From contig NYUD01000057.1 of assembly GCA_002683825.1 (NCBI GenBank), positions 124,001-188,000 of the forward strand: a stretch of DNA of 64,000 nucleotides, in the 5' to 3' direction. Position numbers and translations under genes: made by a program. The notes under the pieces were generated by a model that searched no databases, was not told the DNA's origin, and saw only the letters and a program-made list of their open reading frames with translations. The DNA comes from Planctomycetota bacterium (GTDB taxonomy: Bacteria > Planctomycetota > UBA1135 > GCA-002686595). Shown piece by piece: positions 1 through 9,512 of this stretch; positions within the stretch are counted from its first letter, which is position 1; every line of letters begins with the position of its first letter.

Positions 1-2884
1 CCACCTGTGAGGCTCCCGGCTCGATGACGAGGTAGGCGACCAGTCGTTTTTCACCCCCGCAGTCCCGGGGAACGACGAGGCATTGTTGTACGGCTTCGTT
101 CGAGACGATGCAGTTTTCGATCTCACTCGGCTCGATGCGATGGCCGAGGATTTTGACCTGGTCGTCATTGCGGCCGAGGAATTCGAGCTGGCCGTCATTG
201 CGCCAGCGCACCAGATCGCCCGTGCGGTAGAGTTTCGTGCCTTGATCCGGCTGGAATGGGTCATCGACGAAGCGCTCCGCGGTGAGTTCTTCACGGTTCA
301 GATATCCGGCGGCAACGCCGGGACCGCCGATGCAAAGTTCGCCCGACACACCGATCGGGACCGGACGCAGGTTGGAGTCCAGTACATATGTCCGCGTGTT
401 CGCCGTCGGAATACCGATGGGGCAGGTACGGACGCTGTCCGCGAGGGGGTGGGGGACGATCCACCGCGTTGCAATGACCGTTGCCTCCGTAGGCCCGTAG
501 CAGTTTGAGATCCTCAGGTGGGGGAGTTTTTCCTGCGCGCGACGAACATGACTCAAGGACATCGCCTCACCGCCCGTTGCGACCTGGCGAACGTCGGCGA
601 GCATCTCGGGAGCTTCGTCGACGATCGCATTGAAAAGGGCTGTCGTGAGGAACAGCGTATTGATCTCGTGCTTTTGGATCTCGGTGCGCAGGAGTTCGAG
701 ATCCGGGCGTGATTCGGGAAACGGTGCGATGGTTCCTCCGACGAGGAGTCCGCCCCAAATATCCAGCACCGAGGCGTCGAACGAGATCGGCGCCAGGTGG
801 ATCATGCGGACGGTCTCGTCCAGCTCGAGCCAATCGGCGCCCAGGATCAAGCGTAGAACGCCCCGGTGGGGACAGGGCACACCTTTCGGACGACCTGTAG
901 AGCCCGACGTGTAGATCACGTAGGCCGGATCGTTCGGATCGACGTCCACATCCGGCGCTTGTGCGGGCTGTTCGGCGAGCTCGTCGGCTTCGAGATCGAC
1001 AAGAACCCGGAAGAGATCGACGCTTGAAAGTCGCTTGGCCAGCTCTTCCTGAGAGACGAGCACGCGTGCTCCCGAATCGCGTAGCATGAAGTCGATCCGT
1101 TCCTCGGGATACTCCGGATCCAGGGGGAGATAGGCGCCTCCGGCCTTGAGGATTCCGAGGAGACTTACGAGCAACTCATCCGAACGCTCGACGCACAACC
1201 CCACCGGCTCCCCAGGGCTGACATTCAGCTCGACGAGGCGCTGGGCCAGCCGATTGGCACGTCGGTTCAGCTCCGCGTAGGAGACGCGCTTGTCACCGAA
1301 GACGCATGCGATCGAATCGGGCGCTTTCTCCGCCCACTCAGCAACGATCGCGTGAACGGTGGAGTGTTCGGGGTACGGCGCAGCGGTAGCGTTCCACTGT
1401 TCGACGACCAGCTCACGTTCTTCCCCGGTGAGAACTTCCAGGTCGCCCAGTTGCGTATCCGGATTGCGCACGACAGCCTTCAGCAGCACCTCGAAGTGTT
1501 CGAGAAATCGGCTTGCGGTGACTTCGTCGAAGAGGTCTGTGTTGTATTCGAGCGACACCACCAAGCCGTCGTCGCGCTCTTCGGTGTAGAGCGCCAGATC
1601 GACCTTGGTCGTCTTGCTGTGGACCTCGCTTTCATTCAGAAAGCGGCTCGATCTCAGGCCGGACAGGTCCAGCGACTTGGTCAGGTAACGACGATGGTCG
1701 TACATCGTCTGGAAGATGGGCGTCGTTGCGAGGTTACGCTCGGGCTGCACCGCCTCCACGACGCGTTCGAAGGGAACGTTCTGGTGTTCGTAGGCCTCCA
1801 GAGCTCGATCGCGAACCGCCTCCAGGAAGCGACCGAAGGGCATGTCTTCCACGGCCTCTGCACGTACGACCAAGGTGTTCACGAAGAAGCCCGGCATGCG
1901 CTCCAACTCGGTCTTGTTCCGCGTCGAGACCGGGATTCCCACCGCGAGATCGGTTTGACCCGTCGTGCGGAAGAGCAGCGCCTGATAGGCTGCGAGCAAC
2001 AGCTGGAAGAGTGTCGCGCCCTTTTCGGTGGCGATCTTCGTGCACTCCTCAAGCAGGCCGCGATCGAGGCGGTGGGCAAGCCATGCGCCGGCGAAGGTCT
2101 GCTCGGGAGCGCGGGGACGGTCGTGGGGCAACGCGAGAGCTTCGGGCGGATCGGCGAGACGCTTTTTCCAGAAGTCCAGTTGTTGGCGGGCCTCGTCGCT
2201 TGCGAGCCAATCCCGTTGCCAGTGGGCGAAGTCAGCGTGCTGCAGCTCTGGTTGTGTCAACGTTGAGGGCCGCTCTTCTCGTTCGGCGGCGTAGAGTTCC
2301 TGCAGCTCATCGAAGAGAACGCCGATGGTGATGCCATCGCAGACCGCGTGGTGCATCGAAATGAGGAAGATGTGCTCCTCTTCATCCAGCTTCCAGAGAG
2401 AGGCGCGCACGAGCGGCCCGGACCGGAGATCGAACGAGCGGCGAAACTCGCGGTTGACCTGATCGAGCGCATGCTCCCAGCGTTCCTCAGAAGCCGTGCC
2501 CGACAGGTCCTTCGCTTCGAGTTCGCACGCGATCGGCTCAACGTGCTGAAAGACCCCCTTCTCCGTTCCCTGGAAGTGAGCACGCAGGATTTCGTGGCGC
2601 TCCAGACACCGATTCCAGGCGCGCTCCAGCGCCCCGATATCCAGGGTCCCCAGCAGGTGCACGGGAGCCGGGACGTTGTAGACCGGGACGTCCTCCAGAA
2701 ACCCCTCGAGCACCCACAGCCGCACCTGGCTACACGAGAGCGGGTCCCCCTCGGGAGATCCCGGGCGCGGCCGGATTCTGGCCCGACCACCGGTCTCCAG
2801 GAGCCCCTCCTTGTCGAGAAGCTCGGCCAAAAGCGCCTGTTTCTTGGCCGAAAGGCTGCGGGGGGACGGAGAGGCGTCGGACAT
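1..2884 (-). CDS. Nonribosomal peptide synthetase, C-A module (3' end outside window)
   Basis: The frame is open from an ATG at 2884 to the window edge, giving 961 visible residues. An N-terminal condensation domain (about residues 30-470) carries an intact HHAVCDG motif at 178-184, so it should form peptide bonds. An adenylation domain follows. Its A3 loop YTSGSTGRPKG is at 658-668, its A4 motif reads FDASVLD, and A5 reads NCYGPTE. The A domain passes A7 (YRTGD) and part of A8, and is cut before A10. Any carrier or release domain lies outside the window. My reading of the specificity pocket (D, A, L, F, V, T, C, V, I) matches no code I can name with confidence. It is 27 kb from the second NRPS cluster and separated from it by unrelated genes, so it probably belongs to a different assembly line. 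Confidence 0.93.
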   Translation of the reverse strand, partial: MSDASPSPRSLSAKKQALLAELLDKEGLLETGGRARIRPRPGSPEGDPLSCSQVRLWVLEGFLEDVPVYNVPAPVHLLGTLDIGALERAWNRCLERHEILRAHFQGTEKGVFQHVEPIACELEAKDLSGTASEERWEHALDQVNREFRRSFDLRSGPLVRASLWKLDEEEHIFLISMHHAVCDGITIGVLFDELQELYAAEREERPSTLTQPELQHADFAHWQRDWLASDEARQQLDFWKKRLADPPEALALPHDRPRAPEQTFAGAWLAHRLDRGLLEECTKIATEKGATLFQLLLAAYQALLFRTTGQTDLAVGIPVSTRNKTELERMPGFFVNTLVVRAEAVEDMPFGRFLEAVRDRALEAYEHQNVPFERVVEAVQPERNLATTPIFQTMYDHRRYLTKSLDLSGLRSSRFLNESEVHSKTTKVDLALYTEERDDGLVVSLEYNTDLFDEVTASRFLEHFEVLLKAVVRNPDTQLGDLEVLTGEERELVVEQWNATAAPYPEHSTVHAIVAEWAEKAPDSIACVFGDKRVSYAELNRRANRLAQRLVELNVSPGEPVGLCVERSDELLVSLLGILKAGGAYLPLDPEYPEERIDFMLRDSGARVLVSQEELAKRLSSVDLFRVLVDLEADELAEQPAQAPDVDVDPNDPAYVIYTSGSTGRPKGVPCPHRGVLRLILGADWLELDETVRMIHLAPISFDASVLDIWGGLLVGGTIAPFPESRPDLELLRTEIQKHEINTLFLTTALFNAIVDEAPEMLADVRQVATGGEAMSLSHVRRAQEKLPHLRISNCYGPTEATVIATRWIVPHPLADSVRTCPIGIPTANTRTYVLDSNLRPVPIGVSGELCIGGPGVAAGYLNREELTAERFVDDPFQPDQGTKLYRTGDLVRWRNDGQLEFLGRNDDQVKILGHRIEPSEIENCIVSNEAVQQCLVVPRDCGGEKRLVAYLVIEPGASQV

Positions 2885-3004
2885 GGTGGATCGAGGGGGC
2901 AGGGCTCTTGGCGCGCGTAAGACCCACCTGTCGAATCGACTCTTTCCGGCGGCTACTGAAGGGCCTTTTTGCGGCCCTGAGTGCGGTTTTTGACCCCCTG
3001 CCCC

Positions 3005-3766
3005 CTAGCCCATGGGGTCCGAAGAAGCCCAGGCATCTTCGCAGTAGCGATGGCTCACGTTTTCGCGCCCCATCGACTTCAACCGGCTAGGGTCTTTCTT
3101 CAATCCGAGCCTGTGGCCCTTGGAAACGACGCTCCCTATGGACCGCTTCAGTTTCCTCGCGATTTCGAGGTTCGATCTGAGTGGATATTCCTTCTTGATA
3201 ACGGTCAGCTCGGTCGCGGTCCAGCGCGGCATTCCAATGCGGCCCTGGCCGTTCAGCTTCCGGAGAGAGGCTTTGTTCCTCCCGAGCGCGTGCTTCCCGG
3301 CCATGCTCCGAACGTCTTCTTCGGAGCGTCCGAAAACGAGTGAGAGAGTCCCGAGCGAGTGACTCCCGTAGATGCGCTTGAGTGTCCTGATCTCTTCCCA
3401 CGTCCACTCACGGGGCATGATCGAAAGCTGCGCGAGGATACTCGCCGCGCTACGACCGATGAGACGAGCGATGGCGCGAACGCGAGCCATGCCCAATGTC
3501 GAGGTTGCTCCGAGATACTCCTTCAGCTCATCCACATCGTTCGCCGCCCAGGAACCGCTTTTCCTGTCGAGATCGGAGGGGGATATCGCTTCCAACGCTT
3601 GGTGCACACTTTCTAACGAGCGATCCAGCGCACGGGCGATCACCCAGTCTTCCAGGAGGCCGTAGCTGGCCTTCAAGAAATCTTTCTCTCGGTCGGACCA
3701 CGTGGATTGCTGACGTTGCGGTCGGCGCGGATCCTTTCTCTTGGAATTACGTTTCGAAGTTTTCAT
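3005..3766 (-). CDS. Myb/SANT-like repeat DNA-binding protein
   Basis: A 253-residue basic protein with several copies of a helix-turn-helix pattern. Each copy has a tryptophan, an acidic residue, a leucine/tyrosine pair, then 'IA' and 'RS..SV' near the recognition helix. Clear copies are centred near residues 25-60, 120-150 and 180-225. The third reads W-T-A-T-E-L near 181 and ends in LGLKK. The lysine/arginine-rich N-terminus and the lack of a signal peptide or catalytic motif suggest a cytoplasmic nucleic-acid-binding protein. This type of repeat resembles Myb-like or GcrA-like HTH domains. The exact family is not assigned. No ribosome-binding site is obvious upstream. The gene stands alone between the partial NRPS and the divergent copper-oxidase operon, so a regulatory role on that operon is possible but only inferred. 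Confidence 0.7.
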   Translation of the reverse strand: MKTSKRNSKRKDPRRPQRQQSTWSDREKDFLKASYGLLEDWVIARALDRSLESVHQALEAISPSDLDRKSGSWAANDVDELKEYLGATSTLGMARVRAIARLIGRSAASILAQLSIMPREWTWEEIRTLKRIYGSHSLGTLSLVFGRSEEDVRSMAGKHALGRNKASLRKLNGQGRIGMPRWTATELTVIKKEYPLRSNLEIARKLKRSIGSVVSKGHRLGLKKDPSRLKSMGRENVSHRYCEDAWASSDPMG

Positions 3767-4147
3767 GTGACAACAGGCAGTTGCATGTCAGGGGACATGG
3801 AGCGAACTTGAATCGCTTTCCAATCTAAGCCGGGCATCAGCACAGCGGTCCTTGCAACTCACCCACGGAGATTTCAATGACGTAATGACCATGGGGGTGC
3901 AAACGGATCGGCACCGGAATAAGCATCTGTGCGGAGATATTGACCCGTACGTCCGACCGCTTTGAACAATTCGATGATCGATGTTGCTTTTTTGACAGGT
4001 ATTGCAGACCTGTAAACACTGTGCCTTTGAAGTCCTGCATACGGTCGTTCTGGAATTGAAAGCAAGCCCCGCGAAAACAAGTCCATCGCGGAATGTTGCC
4101 CCGGGCCGTTGGCCCTTGGAACGAAGCAGATAACCAAAGGAAATCCA
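3767..4147. other. Intergenic region between divergent genes; leader of the copper-oxidase operon
   Basis: This 381-base stretch separates the leftward Myb-like gene from the rightward operon. I see no convincing gene. A leftward frame of 122 codons starting at 4242 overlaps the next gene's signal-peptide region and looks like a shadow. The stretch holds the promoter-like element and dyad described separately, then a leader of about 130 nt running to the GTG start at 4148. Confidence 0.6.
3992..4018 (+). promoter_or_regulatory. Candidate sigma70-like promoter with an embedded 19-bp dyad
   Basis: TTGACA at 3992-3997 is a perfect -35 match. TAAACA at 4013-4018 could serve as a -10 element, with a short 15-bp spacer. 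A perfect inverted repeat, ACAGGT (3995-4000) and ACCTGT (4008-4013), is separated by 7 bp and overlaps both elements. This is where a repressor or a MerR-type activator would bind. It lies about 130 bp upstream of the GTG start of the secreted scaffold gene and would control the whole operon. The regulator is not identified. Confidence 0.4.
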
Positions 4148-7100
4148 GTGAACGCGCAGCAGGCCCTGAGGAAGTTTCTCACCATCCCCACGCTATTTTC
4201 TCTCGTGGCCGCCTCGATCGCGGCCCAGTCGGTGACTCTCAACGTCGTCGGTTCCTCCGGCGAGACCGTCGGCGGTTACCGTTGGCAACTCGAGGAAGAT
4301 CGGACCTTTCAGGTGGTTCCCGGGGTTTCCGACCCCAATCCTCTGTCGTTCGGCTTCCACACCAGCTACATGCCGATCGCGGGCAAGGGGTCAGCCACCG
4401 GGCAGACTGCGATCAGCGTGGACCCCGGTAAGACGTACTTCCTATCGGTGTTGGTTAACGAAGGCTTCGGCCTTAGCGGCGCGCGCGTGCTTCCCGGACA
4501 AACCGAGGTGACGGTCGTCGTGCAACCTCAGCCTCTTCCCACTGCGCAGATCTCCATCTTCGCTTTCAAAGACGACGCGCCGCTCAATGGCGCGCCCGAC
4601 TTGCCGGGAGAGCAGGGGCTCTCCGGCTTCTCCGTCATCCTCGAGGACGCCCTCGCCGGTGGCCAGCTCTTATATGACGCGTTCGGCAACCGGCTCGGCA
4701 CGACCTACCTTGCCAATGGCGATGTGGACGTGTTGGGCGACGGCACTATCTTGACGGACGTAAACGGCGAAGCCCTTATCAAGAACCTCTACCCCGGCAA
4801 GTACGGTGTGCAACTCGTACCGCCTGTGGGTCAGCAGTGGATCCAGACCACCACCCTTGAGGGCAAGAAGACCATCGACGCTTGGGTCAAGGCGAACGAG
4901 CCGCCCTTCTTCGTCGAGTTTGGCCCTGCCGGCTACCACGTCTTCATCGGCTTCCTGAAGCCCCAACAGGATCCAGACTTCTTCACAGGGCCGAGCACCG
5001 TGACAGGGAGGGTCGTGAACCTGCACCTTTCGCGTCCGCCACAGTTCACCTTTTCCACGGGCCAACCGCTCGAACACACGACCCCCTGGATCGGCATCAA
5101 CGACGTTCCCGGTGATCTCGGGAAATGCGTCTACGCGATGCCGGCGAACGCGGACGGCACCTTCTCGATTTCGGGCATTCCCGAGGGCATGCACCAGCTC
5201 GTGATCTGGGACCAATACCTCGACACGATCATCAGTTTGAACAACCTGGTGATTGCGGAGGGCGCAGGTGATATCGACCTGGGCGATGTGGGTACCTTCC
5301 AGTGGTTCGGCCGTCTCGAGAACCACGTGTTTTTCGACCCCAACGAGAACGGTATTCGGGACGGGGGAGAAATCGGCATGCTCGAGCAAGCCGTAAACAT
5401 CCGCTATCGCGACGGCACGGTCTACCAGGCCTTTCCGACCGATCTCGATGGTTTCGTTCCCTTCGACCAGGTCTTCCCGTTCTTCCACTGGCTCGTCGCT
5501 GAGGTGGACTTCGCACGCTACAAGGCGACCGGTGCCACGATCACCGTGGATGCCGGAGGCCCCATCGACCCCACCGATCCCTTTTCATTCGGAGGCGTCC
5601 TGAACCCTCAGCCCCAACCCGAGAACGGCATGGGGCCGAACCGCACCGAGACCGGTGTCGTGCTAACTCAAGGCATTCAGACCTTCCTGGGCCAGACGAA
5701 CGTCATCGAATGGGGCAAGACGAACTACGGCCCCGGCGAAAATGGAGGCGTCTCGGGCATCGTGTATTACGGCGTCACGCGCGCCGAGGATGACCCGGCC
5801 TTCGCCGCAGGCGAGGAGTGGGAACCCGGCATCCCGCGCGTCGTGGTGAACCTTTACCAGGACAACCTGGACAACATTACCGGCGAACCCGGGCCCGACG
5901 GGATCATCGACGATCTCGATGGGGACCTCGGTCCGACGCTGGCCGACGCCGATAACAGTCCCTTCGACAACTTCCCGGGACCTGAAGACATCGATCGGAA
6001 CTCGAACGGTTCGTTCGACCCGGGAGATGCGATCCAGACGACGTCAACCGACTGTTGGGATGACAGCCTGCCGACGGACCTTCCGGGTGACCCGCTGGAC
6101 CCTTTCTTCTTCGGTGGCAAGGGCTACGACGGTCTGCGTGCCTGGAACCAGGTGCGTCCCGCCATATTCGACGGTGGCTATGCCTTCGACTGTTACTTCC
6201 CCGGCGGCATCGTTTCCGGCGCCCCTGAGGAAGGTCCCTTGCCGGTCGGCACCTACATCGTCGAGGCGGTCCCACCGCGCTCCGAGTCGGGTGCTGAAAC
6301 CTACATGACCATGGCCGAGGAGCACAAGAACGTGGACTTCGGCGATGAGTACACGCCGTCTCAGCAGCTCATTGCGCAGCCTCCGCCCGCCGTGGGAGAC
6401 CTGCACCTGGTGCCTGCCGAGCTGACGCTCTTTCCCGGCGTCCCCGCGCCCTTCGCGGGTGAGATGCGGCCGCTGGCCGATCGCAAGCAGGTTGCGGTTC
6501 AGGACGGCATGAACACGGCCTGCGACTTCTGGATGCTCACAGAGGTGCCCATCGGCGCGCACGTCGTCGGCTTTGTGTTGAACGACCTGGCGAACGAGTT
6601 TGACCCGAACTCGCCGCAGTTCGGTGAGAAGCAGGCGCCGCCCTTCCTGCCCGTCACCTTCCGTGACTGGACCGGCCATGTCTTGTCGCGCGTCCATACG
6701 GATGAATATGGCAAGTACAACGCTGTCTTGCCTTCGACCTTCACCATCGCCGCACCTTCGCCCAGCGGCGTCGGTCCGAACATGCTGACGGTCACGGTGA
6801 ACGATGGAGGGGTGATCCCGGACCCGGCGAACCCCGGTGCCGTGATGATCGATCCTTTCTACGATCCGCAGTTCAGCCAGTTCACCTACACCTTCCAGTT
6901 CATGCCGGGGGCTACGACGTACCTCGACACCCCGGTTGTACCTGTGGCTGCGTTCGCGGGGCCCGACCAGTTTCCCCTCGATTGTCAACCTGCGGATGGC
7001 CAGCCCCGCATTTTCGAGGTCAGTGGTCCGCTTGGAGGTCCCTATGTCTCCGCGACGGGCCAGACCCTCACGATCCGGTCGGCCGGTACGTTCGAGACCA

Positions 7101-9472
7101 AGAACCCGGCATACACCGGTGCAGGCGGTACCGAGCCCAAGTTTATCACTCGCGATTTTGGGTTCGGACCCACGCCGGGTGATTTGATGCTCGGTGAGGA
7201 AATGCTGACCATCATGTCCTGGTCGGCAAGCACGATCACGGCGATGGTCCCAGCGGGGGCCGAGACGGCCCAGCTCACGGTCAAACGTGGCGACAACGGT
7301 ATGAAGAGCGATGTCGGCATTACCGTGACGGTGGGTTCGGTGCCCGGTGCTGTCACCGTGGTCATGCCCGATGCAACGCCCAACGCCACGCCGATCCAGG
7401 ATGCGATCAATGCGGCGGCGCCCGGCGATCTGCTACTCGTGCAACCAGGAATCTACGAGGAATCGGTCATACTCTGGAAGCCTCTTCATCTGCAGGGTTC
7501 CGGCCAACACTCCACTATCATTAACGCCATTCAAGCTCCCAGCGAAAAGATGGTCGCCTGGCGAGCATTGGCTGCAGATCTTGTTTCGAACCTGGGGGTC
7601 GTCGACCTCTTACCGGGCCAGCCGGTCGGCTTCGGCGGCCTCGAGCCTGAAACGTTTGCTACGGAGGAGGGCTCGGGCATTTTTGTGCTCGCCAAGGACA
7701 CGACACCAGATCTCGGAGGCTTCGGACTTGTTGACGGAGAACCGAACGCACGCATCGACGGTTTCACGATCTCCGGGTCATCGCAGGGCGGTGGCATCGT
7801 TGTGAACGGTTATGCCCGAAACCTGCAGATCAGTAACAATCGCATCACCGGGAACCACGGTTTCAAGAGCGGTGGTATTCGAAGCGGGCACCCCTTCCTC
7901 ACGACGGTGACCGAGGAAGGGGACGCCATTTCGCAGTCCTGCCACAACGACAACCTGGACATCCACCACAACCGCATCACAGAGAACGGTGCGTTGACCG
8001 GTGCAGGGGGCGGCATATCGCTCCACACCGGTAGCAGTGGATACCGCGTCAAAGACAACGTGATCTGCGGTAACTTCACGATCGGTAGCGGTGGGGGCAT
8101 CGGCCATCAGGGGCTGAGCAACGGTGGCAAGATCGAGGACAACTTGATTCTGTTCAACCAGTCGTTCAGCCAGTCAAAGACCGTCTCGGGTGGGGGGCTT
8201 TTCATTTCGGGCAACGGCCCGTTGGCTCCTGCGACCGTCTCGGAAGGCTCGGGTTCGGTGGTCGTGAACGCCAACGTGATCCAAGGTAACCAGGCCGGTG
8301 CCGGCAACGGCGGGGGCATCCGACTCAGCCGTATCAACGGCCTGACCAACGGTGGCAGTTTCTTCAACGTCGATATCGTGAACAACGTGATCGTCGACAA
8401 CGTGGCGGGCCTGGCCGGTGGTGGCATTTCGATCCAGGACGCGCTCCGTGTGCGCATCGTGCACAACACGGTGGCGAACAACGATGCGACTGCGACGGCC
8501 GGTGAAGCTTTTCCTCCCGGTAACCCCACGGCTTCTGTGGCGCTACCGGCGGGTATCGTCGGTCACGTACACACGACGGCGTTCAGGGCTGCCCTGGGCC
8601 CATTGGCAGGAGAGTTCTCGAACCCGATGCTTGTAAACAACATCGTGTGGCACAACCGTTCGTTCCACTTCGAGGTGGATCCGACGGGGCTCGTGTACGG
8701 GCTCGTGCCCGACGTGACGGTCGATCCCCCGGTTTACCGGGACCTCGAAGTCCTCGGCACGGCGGTACCCGCGGCTTTGTCACCGATGCACTGCCTGATC
8801 ACGGATACGACCGGCTACCACGCCTCGAACGTTTCCGGCGACCCGGGACTTCTTGCGGAATACGTGAACGGTGATCGTGGCCAGACGGTTTTGATGCCGG
8901 AAGTGACCTCGACCATTCAGCCGACGATCGCGTTCGACGAAGGCGGAAATTTCGTCGATGTCCGTTTTGGCCCACTCACTCAGTGGGATCCGAATACCGG
9001 GGCACGGTTTGCCGACGGCCACCTGGGCCTTGGTTCGCCTGCGCTTGACAGCGCAACGGGCGCCGTACTCACCAGCGTTCCAACCGCGCTGCGCGACCTG
9101 GACGGCGATCCTCGCGTAGGCCTTACGGACATCGGTGCCGACGAAACGCCTTTGGACGGAGGTCCTCCTGCGTTGGTCCTGACGGTCGATCCGGGGTTCG
9201 TCGGCCCGAACACCCTGTGTGTTACTGGAGGAACCGAAGGCACTTTCATCGTATTCCTCTACGGGCTGTTGGACGGTCCCGTGACGATTCCCATTCCGTT
9301 CTGTGCTGTTTCCTTGGAGATCTTGGATCCGACGTTCCTCGGCCTCTCATTCGTCTCGGCCGGCAAGGCACAGCTCAATGTCGACGTGCCCCCCACTTTC
9401 GCGGGAGCCGTCCACCTGCAAGCGATCGACCTCTCCTGCAGAGCCAGCAATCTCGTTTCCCTAATGTTCTAG
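4148..9472 (+). CDS. Giant secreted scaffold protein: SdrD-B-like repeats, TIG domain, parallel beta-helix
   Basis: I place the start at the GTG at 4148 because AAAGGA lies about 8 nt upstream and translation then begins with a signal peptide (MNAQQALRKF, then a hydrophobic core ending SIAAQ). The alternative TTG at 4109 adds 13 residues. The product is 1774 residues. In order it has SdrD-B-like or carboxypeptidase-regulatory-like beta-sandwich units to about residue 700 (for example the FFDPNENGIRDGGE calcium-type loop), a TIG/IPT-like unit near 1000-1060, and a right-handed parallel beta-helix from about 1066 to 1560. The beta-helix opens with IQDAINAAAPGD and has many N-x-I-x-G-N turns. 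A C-terminal beta-sandwich follows. It is the first gene of an operon with three cupredoxin proteins, 40 nt downstream. It may anchor or template them at the cell surface. That role is inferred. Confidence 0.9.
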   Translation: MNAQQALRKFLTIPTLFSLVAASIAAQSVTLNVVGSSGETVGGYRWQLEEDRTFQVVPGVSDPNPLSFGFHTSYMPIAGKGSATGQTAISVDPGKTYFLSVLVNEGFGLSGARVLPGQTEVTVVVQPQPLPTAQISIFAFKDDAPLNGAPDLPGEQGLSGFSVILEDALAGGQLLYDAFGNRLGTTYLANGDVDVLGDGTILTDVNGEALIKNLYPGKYGVQLVPPVGQQWIQTTTLEGKKTIDAWVKANEPPFFVEFGPAGYHVFIGFLKPQQDPDFFTGPSTVTGRVVNLHLSRPPQFTFSTGQPLEHTTPWIGINDVPGDLGKCVYAMPANADGTFSISGIPEGMHQLVIWDQYLDTIISLNNLVIAEGAGDIDLGDVGTFQWFGRLENHVFFDPNENGIRDGGEIGMLEQAVNIRYRDGTVYQAFPTDLDGFVPFDQVFPFFHWLVAEVDFARYKATGATITVDAGGPIDPTDPFSFGGVLNPQPQPENGMGPNRTETGVVLTQGIQTFLGQTNVIEWGKTNYGPGENGGVSGIVYYGVTRAEDDPAFAAGEEWEPGIPRVVVNLYQDNLDNITGEPGPDGIIDDLDGDLGPTLADADNSPFDNFPGPEDIDRNSNGSFDPGDAIQTTSTDCWDDSLPTDLPGDPLDPFFFGGKGYDGLRAWNQVRPAIFDGGYAFDCYFPGGIVSGAPEEGPLPVGTYIVEAVPPRSESGAETYMTMAEEHKNVDFGDEYTPSQQLIAQPPPAVGDLHLVPAELTLFPGVPAPFAGEMRPLADRKQVAVQDGMNTACDFWMLTEVPIGAHVVGFVLNDLANEFDPNSPQFGEKQAPPFLPVTFRDWTGHVLSRVHTDEYGKYNAVLPSTFTIAAPSPSGVGPNMLTVTVNDGGVIPDPANPGAVMIDPFYDPQFSQFTYTFQFMPGATTYLDTPVVPVAAFAGPDQFPLDCQPADGQPRIFEVSGPLGGPYVSATGQTLTIRSAGTFETKNPAYTGAGGTEPKFITRDFGFGPTPGDLMLGEEMLTIMSWSASTITAMVPAGAETAQLTVKRGDNGMKSDVGITVTVGSVPGAVTVVMPDATPNATPIQDAINAAAPGDLLLVQPGIYEESVILWKPLHLQGSGQHSTIINAIQAPSEKMVAWRALAADLVSNLGVVDLLPGQPVGFGGLEPETFATEEGSGIFVLAKDTTPDLGGFGLVDGEPNARIDGFTISGSSQGGGIVVNGYARNLQISNNRITGNHGFKSGGIRSGHPFLTTVTEEGDAISQSCHNDNLDIHHNRITENGALTGAGGGISLHTGSSGYRVKDNVICGNFTIGSGGGIGHQGLSNGGKIEDNLILFNQSFSQSKTVSGGGLFISGNGPLAPATVSEGSGSVVVNANVIQGNQAGAGNGGGIRLSRINGLTNGGSFFNVDIVNNVIVDNVAGLAGGGISIQDALRVRIVHNTVANNDATATAGEAFPPGNPTASVALPAGIVGHVHTTAFRAALGPLAGEFSNPMLVNNIVWHNRSFHFEVDPTGLVYGLVPDVTVDPPVYRDLEVLGTAVPAALSPMHCLITDTTGYHASNVSGDPGLLAEYVNGDRGQTVLMPEVTSTIQPTIAFDEGGNFVDVRFGPLTQWDPNTGARFADGHLGLGSPALDSATGAVLTSVPTALRDLDGDPRVGLTDIGADETPLDGGPPALVLTVDPGFVGPNTLCVTGGTEGTFIVFLYGLLDGPVTIPIPFCAVSLEILDPTFLGLSFVSAGKAQLNVDVPPTFAGAVHLQAIDLSCRASNLVSLMF

Positions 9473-9512
9473 AGGCATCGAGCAACGCCTCAGAAAAGAA
9501 AGAAAGAACAAC

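Noticed and set aside
1352-2266. Rightward frame of 304 codons
   Set aside because: Antisense to the condensation domain of the partial NRPS.
2960-2978. Hairpin AGGGCC/GGCCCT with a T-rich loop, considered as a terminator
   Set aside because: No U-tract follows directly on either strand, so an intrinsic terminator is not supported.
3874-4242. Leftward frame of 122 codons in the operon leader
   Set aside because: It overlaps the signal peptide of the scaffold gene and has no recognisable features.
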